Positions 7,662 through 12,905 of a stretch of DNA of 20,246 nucleotides are shown here, piece after piece (the first letter of the stretch is position 1; each line of letters begins with the position of its first letter). The stretch is taken from IMG/VR virus record IMGVR_UViG_3300044960_000920, positions 1 to 20,246 of that record. One strand, given 5' to 3'. A model generated the notes under the pieces. It was not told where the DNA came from. It did no database searches and saw only the letters and a list, made by a program, of their open reading frames with translations. This DNA comes from a virus. Both the position numbers and the translations under genes were made by a program.

Positions 7662-8576
7662 ATGTGCGGACTCTTCGGCTACCTGAGCAAGACTGGACGC
7701 GGTCCCGACCTGGACCGCCTCCGGCGCATCGCTCTCGAAACGCAAATCCGCGGCGCTCACGCCTTTGGCTTGGTGTGGGTCGCACCCGACGGCAAGCTGC
7801 ATGTCTTCAAGCGCCCCGGCTCGGCGGCGGCGAACCTGGACGCGCTCGACCGCTGCCGCGACGCACTCATCGTCGCGGGCCATTGCCGGTATGCGACGCA
7901 CGGCGACCCGGCCGACAACCGCAACAACCATCCGCATCGCGCCGGCCGCGGCTGGTTGGTTCACAACGGCATCGTTCGCAACCACGCCAGCATCGCCCGG
8001 CGCTACGGGCTGGTGCCAGAAACCGAGTGCGACAGCGAGGTGCTGGGGCTGCTCATGGCCAAGGTCCCCGGCTCGCTGCAACGCCGGGCGGCGATCGGCG
8101 TCGATGCCACCGATGGGCCGCTCGCGCTGCTGGGCGTTTGGACCCGGCCAGCCCGGTTGCTCCTGGTGCGGCGCGGCAACCCGCTCTGGATCGGCGAGAC
8201 GCGGACCGGGGCCTACTTCGGCAGCCTGCCGGGCGAGCTGCCAGAGGGCGCTCGGCCGGTCCCGGAGGGCTACGCGATGGTGCATACGCTCGACGACCGC
8301 CTGCTGGTCTCCCAAATCGGAAGCCGAAACGCGGGCTTGCCCCGCGTCGCGGTGGGTGGTTCCCGCCGCCTGAGGATGGCAGCCAGACCATCGGGAACGT
8401 CCTGGGACAACAACACGATGACCGAGAAGGATTGGGACCTGTTCTGCGAGCTGCTCGAAAAGCTGGTGTCGCAGCCGGGCTCCTGGAAGGAGAAGAAGGA
8501 GGCGGTCGAGGCCGAGGCTTCGCGCCGCGGCGCCGACACCGCGCTGGAAGAGTTCGCCGGCTGGTTTTCGGAGTGA
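7662..8576 (+). CDS. Class II glutamine amidotransferase, read through into a downstream small frame
   Basis: A 304-residue frame whose first 219 residues form a class II (Ntn) glutamine amidotransferase domain, which releases ammonia from glutamine. The nucleophile is Cys2, exposed after Met removal (MCGLFGYLS). Other hallmarks are RGAHAFGLVW, GHCRYATHGDPADN, the LVHNGIVRN strand and TECDSEVLGLL. I chose ATG 7662 because it puts Cys at position 2 and GAGGTG lies 6 bases upstream; the in-frame GTG at 7653 is part of that ribosome site. From codon 220 (GGA, 8319-8321) the frame enters a repeat element and then joins in frame a 52-codon stretch beginning at ATG 8418. The sister repeat has TGA at the codon equivalent to 220, so the original gene probably ended there. 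It probably supplies ammonia for the adjacent amidoligase or an associated ligase. Confidence 0.88.
   Translation: MCGLFGYLSKTGRGPDLDRLRRIALETQIRGAHAFGLVWVAPDGKLHVFKRPGSAAANLDALDRCRDALIVAGHCRYATHGDPADNRNNHPHRAGRGWLVHNGIVRNHASIARRYGLVPETECDSEVLGLLMAKVPGSLQRRAAIGVDATDGPLALLGVWTRPARLLLVRRGNPLWIGETRTGAYFGSLPGELPEGARPVPEGYAMVHTLDDRLLVSQIGSRNAGLPRVAVGGSRRLRMAARPSGTSWDNNTMTEKDWDLFCELLEKLVSQPGSWKEKKEAVEAEASRRGADTALEEFAGWFSE
8320..8393 (+). repeat. Two-hairpin leader-like element, copy 1
   Basis: Hairpin 1 pairs 8329-8335 (ACGCGGG) with 8341-8347 (CCCGCGT) around a 5-base loop. Hairpin 2 pairs 8349-8356 with 8362-8369 around the loop TGGTT, with a T-G wobble at 8353/8365. The unpaired tail CTGAGGATGGCAGCCA follows. 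The equivalent parts of copy 2 differ in hairpin 1 sequence and length but keep the pairing. This copy begins one base after the position where a stop codon would be, and the ATG at 8418 is 38 bases from C8380. It is currently translated as part of the amidotransferase frame. Confidence 0.7.
8418..8576 (+). CDS. Small hypothetical protein, 52 residues (internal start in the read-through frame)
   Basis: The 3' part of the amidotransferase frame, read from its own ATG, gives MTEKDWDLFCELLEKLV followed by a charged helical stretch and ending EEFAGWFSE. I do not recognise it. It is likely an independent gene or former gene, because it is preceded by a repeat element exactly as the next gene is, and because it is unlike any part of class II amidotransferases. 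A weak ribosome site (GGGA at 8404-8407) lies 10 bases upstream. Its TGA (8574-8576) is also the first bases of the second repeat copy. Whether it is made alone, as a fusion tail, or both cannot be decided from sequence. Confidence 0.55.
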   Translation: MTEKDWDLFCELLEKLVSQPGSWKEKKEAVEAEASRRGADTALEEFAGWFSE

Positions 8577-8654
8577 AGCCGAAACGCTGCGGGCAAAGTC
8601 CGCAGCGTCGCGGCGGGTGGTTCCTGCCGCCTGAGGATGGCAGCCAATCCATCG
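8575..8654 (+). repeat. Two-hairpin leader-like element, copy 2
   Basis: Hairpin 1 pairs 8584-8592 (ACGCTGCGG) with 8600-8608 (CCGCAGCGT), extendable by two pairs to an AAA loop. Hairpin 2 pairs 8610-8617 with 8623-8630 around TGGTT, with a G-T wobble at 8615/8625. The tail CTGAGGATGGCAGCCA is identical to copy 1. The first two bases belong to the TGA of the preceding frame. The next ATG (8679) is 38 bases from C8641, the same distance as in copy 1. Downstream, CTCTC (8661-8665) can pair with GAGAG (8669-8673) and cover part of the ribosome site. Confidence 0.7.
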
Positions 8655-8678
8655 CAACCTCTCTCGAGGAGAGTCACC

Positions 8679-9203
8679 ATGAAGAAGGACGAGATCAAGG
8701 TCGGCGGCACGTACCTGGCCAAGGTCAGCGACCGGGTGGTGCCGGTGCGCATCGACGCCGAGAACACGCACGGCGGTTGGGACGCGACCAACCTGCTGAC
8801 CGACAAGAAGGTCCGCATCAAGAGCGCCCAGCGCCTGCGCTGCCCGGCCAACCGCGACGGCTCGCCGCAGGCCCAGCCCGAAATCCAGGCTCCTGCCGAC
8901 GACGGTAAGAAGGCCGCAAGGGGCAAGGCCAAGAAGAGCGCCAAGGCCAAGACCGACGGCGAGGCCAAGGCGAAGAAGGTCGGCTGCCTGGACGCTGCCG
9001 CCAGGGTGCTGAGCGAGAGCGGCCAGCCGATGACCTGCCAGGAGATGATCGAGGCGATGGCCGCGAAGGGCTACTGGACCAGCCCCGGCGGTGCCACGCC
9101 TGACCGCACGCTGTATTCCGCCATCGCGCGCGAGATCACGACCAAGGCCAAGGAGTCCCGGTTCGTCAAGAGTGAGCGCGGCAAGTTCGCGCTGGCCAAG
9201 TGA
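8679..9203 (+). CDS. SH3-like plus HARE-HTH domain protein
   Basis: A 174-residue two-domain protein. Residues 1-55 (MKKDEIKVGGTYLAKVSDRV, then VPVRIDAEN..GGWDATNLLTDKKVRIKSAQRLR) look like a small beta-barrel of SH3 type. Residues 75-100 are a Lys/Ala-rich linker. Residues 100-174 (CLDAAARVLSESGQPMTCQE, then MIEAMAAKGYW ... TLYSAIAREI ... FVKSERGKFAL) match the HARE-HTH winged-helix family, which occurs in chromatin, RNA polymerase delta and restriction-linked proteins. Start ATG 8679 is supported by GAGGAG 7 bases upstream; an earlier ATG at 8637 lies inside the repeat element. A DNA- or chromatin-binding role is likely; its link to the amidoligase genes in the operon is unknown. The lysine-rich linker is a possible target for modification, which is only a guess. 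Confidence 0.85.
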   Translation: MKKDEIKVGGTYLAKVSDRVVPVRIDAENTHGGWDATNLLTDKKVRIKSAQRLRCPANRDGSPQAQPEIQAPADDGKKAARGKAKKSAKAKTDGEAKAKKVGCLDAAARVLSESGQPMTCQEMIEAMAAKGYWTSPGGATPDRTLYSAIAREITTKAKESRFVKSERGKFALAK

Positions 9204-9217
9204 AAGGAGCCGATGCC

Positions 9218-9406
9218 ATGACGACCAACAACGAGCCTCTCGACCCGAACGACTACGAGCGGGTCTCTGCCGGCTGCCGATGTCCGCATTGCGGCGAGGA
9301 TGACATCGACCAACTGGTCTGGATCGACGACGACCACGTCCGCTGCGACCATTGCGGAACGGTCTACAACCCGCGCTGGCGCGAGACGGATTCGCTCGAC
9401 AACTGA
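9218..9406 (+). CDS. Small zinc-ribbon protein
   Basis: A 62-residue acidic protein with two CxxC knuckles, CPHC (residues 22-25) and CDHC (43-46), joined by an acidic stretch (GEDDIDQLVWIDDDHVR); an extra Cys sits at residue 20. This is a zinc-ribbon fold. I chose ATG 9218 because AAAGGAG lies 8 bases upstream; the alternative GTG at 9200 overlaps the stop of the preceding gene and that ribosome site. It is the last gene of the plus-strand operon and is followed by a strong terminator. The role is unknown: small zinc ribbons can be adaptors or bind nucleic acid, but the acidity of this one favours a protein partner. Confidence 0.8.
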   Translation: MTTNNEPLDPNDYERVSAGCRCPHCGEDDIDQLVWIDDDHVRCDHCGTVYNPRWRETDSLDN

Positions 9407-9432
9407 CAGGTCCCAGCAACCCCATCGCCCAC

Positions 9433-9453
9433 GAGACCCCCTGGCGGGGTCTC
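9433..9453 (+). terminator. Rho-independent terminator of the amidoligase operon
   Basis: A perfect 8-base stem, GAGACCCC with GGGGTCTC, and a 5-base loop (CTGGC), followed by TTCTCGTT. It is 26 bases after the zinc-ribbon stop and lies between convergent genes. The T-rich side faces plus-strand transcription. Confidence 0.8.
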
Positions 9454-9472
9454 TTCTCGTTGGTCACGTGAT

Positions 9473-9916
9473 TCATCCGGGCACCTCCGACGCAACGTGG
9501 GCCAACACGGGCGAACGGTCGGCCCCGGTTGGCGTCCGGTCCGCCTCGCGGCAACTGGACGCGACGTGGGCCAACGTGGGCGAAACGGGGGCCAAGTCCG
9601 GGGCCACGTACCGCACCGGCTTGCCAAGCTCCCGCGCGATGAGGATTTCCGCTTGCACGCCGACGCTCTCCTCCCAGCCGTCGAGCGTCAGGACCACGAC
9701 CTCGTCGCACCGCTCCAGGAACGCGCGGTCGTACCGCTCCCAGAACTGCCAGTTCTCCGGCAGCCCGTGCTGCGCCAGCGGATGGCTGTGTGTGATGGGC
9801 GAGAAGACCACCTGGCCGGCATGCAGTAAGGCGACGGCCGCGCGGCAGGCGGCGCGGAACCGCTGCTCGCGCACCGCCGGGTCCGGGTGCGAGTACGGGC
9901 TGGCCAGGTAGATCAT
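9473..9916 (-). CDS. DUF1937 family protein with a repeated C-terminal tail
   Basis: A 147-residue protein. Residues 1-108 match DUF1937, a Rossmann-like family related to nucleoside 2-deoxyribosyltransferase-type proteins: MIYLASPYSHPD at the N-terminus, FSPITHSHPLAQHGLP, WERYDRAFLERCDEVVVLTL and the GVQAEILIARELGKPV helix. Members are common in phages and are thought to act on nucleotides or related metabolites; no activity is certain. The last 40 residues are extra and contain two copies of a nonapeptide, SPTLAHVAS and SPVLAHVAS, from a 69-base direct repeat. The ATG at 9916 overlaps the stop of the diphosphohydrolase gene as ATGA, so the two are coupled. Confidence 0.85.
   Translation of the reverse strand: MIYLASPYSHPDPAVREQRFRAACRAAVALLHAGQVVFSPITHSHPLAQHGLPENWQFWERYDRAFLERCDEVVVLTLDGWEESVGVQAEILIARELGKPVRYVAPDLAPVSPTLAHVASSCREADRTPTGADRSPVLAHVASEVPG
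9489..9584. repeat. Pair of direct repeats, 69-base period
   Basis: About 27 bases at 9489-9515 recur at 9558-9584 with three differences; both contain GTGGGCCAAC (9497-9506 and 9566-9575) followed by GGGCGAA. Within the second copy GACGTGGGCC and AACGTGGGCG form a shorter tandem of about 10 bases. The period is a multiple of three, so the repeat is in frame in the overlapping DUF1937 gene and encodes its SPxLAHVAS motifs. Confidence 0.7.
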
Positions 9917-10299
9917 GCTTCCTCCTTCGCCTCATTCGGCTGCCGAGGGCCGATGTCGATGAGCGAGTCCGGCAGCCGGCCGGCGTCCACTCGCGCGTTC
10001 GTCTCCAGCGCCGCGAGCATGTTCCAGGCGGCCGCCACGAGGTGGTCCTCGTCGTCCCGGCCTGCCAGGTAAGCGAACAGGTGTCGCAGGGCTGAGTCCA
10101 TGAAGCGGCTAAGCGGAATGCCCTGCTCCCAGTTGCGGTCGCCGTACTTGGCCGCGCCCTTCTCGAAGTGCCGGGCCAGGCGGGTCACGGCCAGCGGCGG
10201 CAGCAGGTCGAACCGACCCTTGCCGGCTTGCCGGTCTCGCACCGCCCCAGTCGCAAACTGCTGGCGCTCGCCGGAGTCGTGCAGTGTGTAGTCGCGCAT
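9913..10299 (-). CDS. dATP/dGTP diphosphohydrolase-like protein (DUF5664)
   Basis: A 128-residue helical protein matching the phage DUF5664 / dATP-dGTP diphosphohydrolase N-terminal family. The core is GRFDLLPPLAVTRLARHFEK, then GAAKYGDRNWEQGIPLSRFM, DSALRHLFAYLAGRDDEDHL and VAAAWNMLAALE. The acidic and histidine residues of an all-alpha NTP pyrophosphatase-like site (E/D pairs in GRDDEDHL, H in LRHLF) are present. Such enzymes lower purine deoxynucleotide levels and occur in phages with modified nucleotide metabolism. I took ATG 10299, where TGATG joins it to the stop of the methyltransferase gene, rather than the GTG one codon earlier; AGGAG is 9 bases upstream. It is coupled to DUF1937 downstream, suggesting a nucleotide-pool module. 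The exact substrate is not shown by the sequence. Confidence 0.82.
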   Translation of the reverse strand: MRDYTLHDSGERQQFATGAVRDRQAGKGRFDLLPPLAVTRLARHFEKGAAKYGDRNWEQGIPLSRFMDSALRHLFAYLAGRDDEDHLVAAAWNMLAALETNARVDAGRLPDSLIDIGPRQPNEAKEEA

Positions 10300-11609
10300 C
10301 ACGACGATCTCCTTTCTGCCTTCTTGCCCGTGAACTGCTCGAAGCGCTGGACGATAACGTCTGCGTACAGCGGGTCCAGCTCCATCAAGAACGCCTTGCG
10401 GCCCGTCTGCTCGGCGGCGATCAGCGTCGAACCCGACCCGCCGAACAGATCGATCACGTTCTCGCCGGCCCGCGACGAGTACTGGATCGCCCGCACGGCC
10501 AGCTCGACGGGCTTCTCAGTCAAGTGGATCATGTTTTGGGGGTTGACCTTCTTGACGTGCCAGAGGTCAGTCGCGTTGTTCGGCCCGAAGAACTGGTGGG
10601 CAGCGCCTTCTTTCCAGCCGTAGAACGCGAGCTCAAAGCAACCCATGAAGTCTTTTCTCGTCAGCACCGGATGCTGCTTGTCCCACACGATGCCTTGGGA
10701 AAAGTAAAGCCCGTGCGCCTTGAGTACAGGCGGGTAGTTGCCGAGGTTCGCGTAGCCGCCCCAGATGTAGAAACCGCGTCCCGGCAGCAGCACGCGGGCG
10801 AGGTTGCCGAACCAGGCGTGGAGCATCTGGTCGAACGCTTCCTCGGAGACGAAATCGTTGGCCAGGGGGCGGTCCTTGGGCCGCAGCTTCTTGTGCGTCG
10901 GCGCCTTGGGACCCTGGCGCGCGACATCGAAGGCCTGGTGATGGTTCTGCGGCTGGGTGTTTGAGTCGCCGAACGACGACAAGCCGGCAGCGATGGCATT
11001 GTTGCTCCTTGGTTCGACCTTCACGTTGTAAGGAGGATCGGTGTTGACCAAGTGGACCGACGCGCCGTCCAGCAGCCGGTCCACGTCCTCGGGCTTGCCC
11101 GCATCGCCACAGAGCAGGCGGTGGTCTCCGAGAATCCATAAGTCGCCCGGGCGGGTGATCGCCTCGTCGGGCGGTTCGGGCACGTCGTCGGGGTCGCACA
11201 GGCCGTCCTTGACGCCGGGGTCGAGCAGCCGGGCAAGCTCGTCCTGGTCGAAGCCGAGCAGGCCGAGGTCGTAGTTCATCTCCTGCAGGCCGGCCAGCTC
11301 GATGGGCAAGAGGTCGTAGTTCCAGTCGGACAGCTCGGCGCTCTTGTTGTCGGCAATGCGGTAGGCCTTGATCTGCTCGGGCGTCAGGTCCGTGGCGACG
11401 TGGACCGGCACCTTCTTGAGGCCGAGCTTCAGCGCGGCCTTGTAGCGCGTGTGGCCGACGACGATGACGCCCTCGGCATCGACCACGATCGGCTGGCGGA
11501 AGCCGAACTCGCGGATGGATTGGGCGACCGCGTCAACGGCGTCGTCATTGTGGCGCGGATTGTTGGCGTATGGCTTGACCCGCTCGATGTCCCAGAGCTC
11601 GATGTTCAT
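10299..11609 (-). CDS. ParB-like nuclease domain fused to a DNA methyltransferase (beta class)
   Basis: A 436-residue fusion. Residues 1-95 are a ParB/Srx-like domain (VKPYANNPRHND, FGFRQPIVVDAEGVIVVGHT and RYKAALKLGL). Residues 150-430 are an SAM-dependent methyltransferase with DPPY at 191-194 and the SAM-binding FGGSGST at 389-395. The catalytic motif thus precedes the SAM motif, the order of beta-class N6-adenine or N4-cytosine enzymes. I chose ATG 11609 because GGAGG lies 6 bases upstream; an in-frame start 15 codons earlier has no such support. The ParB-methyltransferase fusion is typical of phages and is often a solitary methylase protecting DNA or regulating it; no cognate restriction gene is seen. 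Specificity cannot be read from the sequence. Confidence 0.93.
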   Translation of the reverse strand: MNIELWDIERVKPYANNPRHNDDAVDAVAQSIREFGFRQPIVVDAEGVIVVGHTRYKAALKLGLKKVPVHVATDLTPEQIKAYRIADNKSAELSDWNYDLLPIELAGLQEMNYDLGLLGFDQDELARLLDPGVKDGLCDPDDVPEPPDEAITRPGDLWILGDHRLLCGDAGKPEDVDRLLDGASVHLVNTDPPYNVKVEPRSNNAIAAGLSSFGDSNTQPQNHHQAFDVARQGPKAPTHKKLRPKDRPLANDFVSEEAFDQMLHAWFGNLARVLLPGRGFYIWGGYANLGNYPPVLKAHGLYFSQGIVWDKQHPVLTRKDFMGCFELAFYGWKEGAAHQFFGPNNATDLWHVKKVNPQNMIHLTEKPVELAVRAIQYSSRAGENVIDLFGGSGSTLIAAEQTGRKAFLMELDPLYADVIVQRFEQFTGKKAERRSS

Positions 11610-11650
11610 GCGTTGCCTCCCTCTGTTCTGGAAAACCCGGCGCGGCAGAC

Positions 11651-12553
11651 TCAAATGCGTTCGCCGGCCGCGTCATAATTCATCCACAGCACCTCGATCT
11701 TCCGTTTTTTGCTCCTGGCCGAGCTGGCGCAGTCCCGGACGACGATCTCCTCACAGCGCCAGCCCCGCTGCACGAGTCGTGTCTCGTACTCGGGATGGCG
11801 GTAGGCCGAGAGCATCACACGGGCTTGCAGCGACGGCAGGAAGTCGAGCAGCTCGACGTGCTGCTCGTAGGTCATCTCGTGCCGGTACACCTTTCTGGCG
11901 GTGCGCGTCGGCGGCAGGTACGGCGGGTCGAGGTAGAAGAACGCGCTGGGGGCGTCGTACCTGGCCATGAACTCCAGGGCCGGCAGGCGCTCGACGACGA
12001 CCGGGGCAAGTCGCTGATGCACCTCCCACAGCCCGTCGATGGCTGACCACCAGGCGCTGGCCTGCTCGTTGACGCCACGCCGTACGCGGTTGATCGACAA
12101 GGGTGCGAAGCCCTTCCGGCCACCTCCCCGGCTCTGGCGCACCAGGACGAAGAACCGGGCCGCCCAAAAAGGGCTCGGCTGGCGGTCCAGCTCATCGGCC
12201 CATTGGACCTCGTGGCGTTCCCACCGTTGCATCGCGGAGGCGGACGCATCGAAGAAGGGGCGGCCGAACGGGGTCAGCTCCAGCTCTCGGCGGAGCTGCT
12301 CGAACAGGGCGGGGTCTTGCAGGCAGCGCCATAAGTTGGTGAGCTGCAGGTCGATGTCGTTGACCACTTCGCTCACCCCCTGGTAGCTCCAGCTGCACAA
12401 CTCGCCGAGGGCGCCGCCGTAGGGGATGCCGCGGAAGGTATGCGGCGGGGCGAGCCGGTGGATATGCGGGGCCAGATAGGTCTTGCCGCCGAACCACTTC
12501 AGCGGCGGGTTCGGGAAGACTTCCCGGTCCGGCGGCGTCAGGGTTGCGTTCAC
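11651..12553 (-). CDS. DNA adenine methylase, D12 class (Dam-like)
   Basis: A 300-residue N6-adenine methyltransferase of the D12/Dam family. Family features are LKWFGGKTYLAPHI (residues 18-31, adenine/SAM binding), the motif I-like PYGGALGEL (44-52), VVNDIDLQLTNLWRCL (63-78) and catalytic DPPY (209-212 in YLDPPYLPP). The order of motifs (SAM first, DPPY later) is alpha class. Start is GTG 12553, 5 bases after GAGGG. The stop is 41 bases before the start of the second methyltransferase, so the pair is probably co-transcribed. An unusual insert rich in R and G lies at 141-148 (SRGGGRKG). Two different methylases side by side suggest that the element protects its DNA at more than one site, which is inference. 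Confidence 0.92.
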   Translation of the reverse strand: MNATLTPPDREVFPNPPLKWFGGKTYLAPHIHRLAPPHTFRGIPYGGALGELCSWSYQGVSEVVNDIDLQLTNLWRCLQDPALFEQLRRELELTPFGRPFFDASASAMQRWERHEVQWADELDRQPSPFWAARFFVLVRQSRGGGRKGFAPLSINRVRRGVNEQASAWWSAIDGLWEVHQRLAPVVVERLPALEFMARYDAPSAFFYLDPPYLPPTRTARKVYRHEMTYEQHVELLDFLPSLQARVMLSAYRHPEYETRLVQRGWRCEEIVVRDCASSARSKKRKIEVLWMNYDAAGERI

Positions 12554-12842
12554 GATTCCCCTCTCGCTTTGGTTCCATGAAGTTCGGACATCGAAAACAA
12601 ACTCTGCTTACCTTGGCGGCTGTTCCCGCGGCGGTCATTTTTTTGTTCCGTTCCGGTAGTACCTACGCGACCCGTTCGCGGAACTATTCCGCCAGGGTCC
12701 GCTCCCTGCTCGCGTGCGGCGGCCTTCGGGCCGCCCGCACGCAGGGGGGTATGGGGGGGGGTTGTGTCGCACACACGCAAACCTGTTGACAAAGCCAGTT
12801 ATCCCGTTGCAGCATAAGCGCTTAGTGGCGTCAACAAGCCTG
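12554..12842. other. Non-coding gap of 289 bases before the methyltransferase genes
   Basis: No credible gene. From right to left it holds part of a GTTGAC cluster, the palindrome TAAGCGCTTA (12815-12824), a G6-TAT-G9 run (12744-12761), a long GC hairpin with a TTCG loop (12713-12741) and a 6-base-arm inverted repeat GCGGAA/TTCCGC (12678-12692). Short open frames here (for example 12550-12792 minus) cross these structures and have no ribosome site. It probably carries the methyltransferase promoter and possibly a replication control region. Confidence 0.6.
12713..12741. other. GC-rich hairpin with TTCG tetraloop beside a G-run
   Basis: CGTGCGG plus CGGCC pairs with GGCCG plus CCGCACG around a TTCG loop, with one bulged C. 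No T-run follows on either strand, so it is not a standard intrinsic terminator. It directly adjoins the G6-TAT-G9 run at 12744-12761. Confidence 0.6.
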
Positions 12843-12905
12843 TCAACTGGCGTCAACTTGTTGACGCTCATCAGGTGTTGTTGACGGCCCTGTTGACGAG
12901 TTGAC
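12785..12905. repeat. Cluster of eight GTTGAC sites (iteron-like)
   Basis: GTTGAC or its complement GTCAAC occurs at 12785, 12830 (complement), 12842 (complement), 12852 (complement), 12860, 12880, 12892 and 12900. Most carry TG or AG before and G or A after. The pair at 12852-12865 forms a near-perfect palindrome with flanks (GCGTCAAC and GTTGACGC around TT). TAAGCGCTTA (12815-12824) and a DnaA-box-like TTATCCCG (12799-12806) lie in the same stretch. Five or more sites fall inside the 3' end of the primase-helicase gene, giving its Ser/Thr-rich tail and its stop. Binding sites for a replication or regulatory protein are the likely meaning. Confidence 0.65.

Noticed and set aside
8320-8654. 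Integron attC sites, or HEARO/omega RNA, as explanation for the two-hairpin elements
   Set aside because: The attC core (RYYYAAC with GTTRRRY) is absent and there is no integron integrase. HEARO-type RNAs are longer and lie beside IscB genes, none of which is present. The elements do have a cassette-like position, so the idea is kept only as a loose analogy.
6932-8908. A 658-codon plus-strand frame in another phase over the amidoligase and amidotransferase
   Set aside because: Arginine- and proline-rich product with no motif; the in-phase frames carry complete family motifs.
9489-9584. CRISPR array
   Set aside because: Only two imperfect copies, both in frame in a coding region, with no cas gene.
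6645-9935. A 1096-codon open frame on the minus strand
   Set aside because: It is antisense to five well-supported plus-strand genes (amidoligase to zinc ribbon). Its product is low-complexity (R, A, G, L-rich) with no domain, an effect of GC-rich third positions.
12550-12792. An 80-codon minus-strand frame in the gap before the methyltransferase
   Set aside because: It runs through the hairpin and G-run, has no ribosome site and an ordinary low-complexity product.
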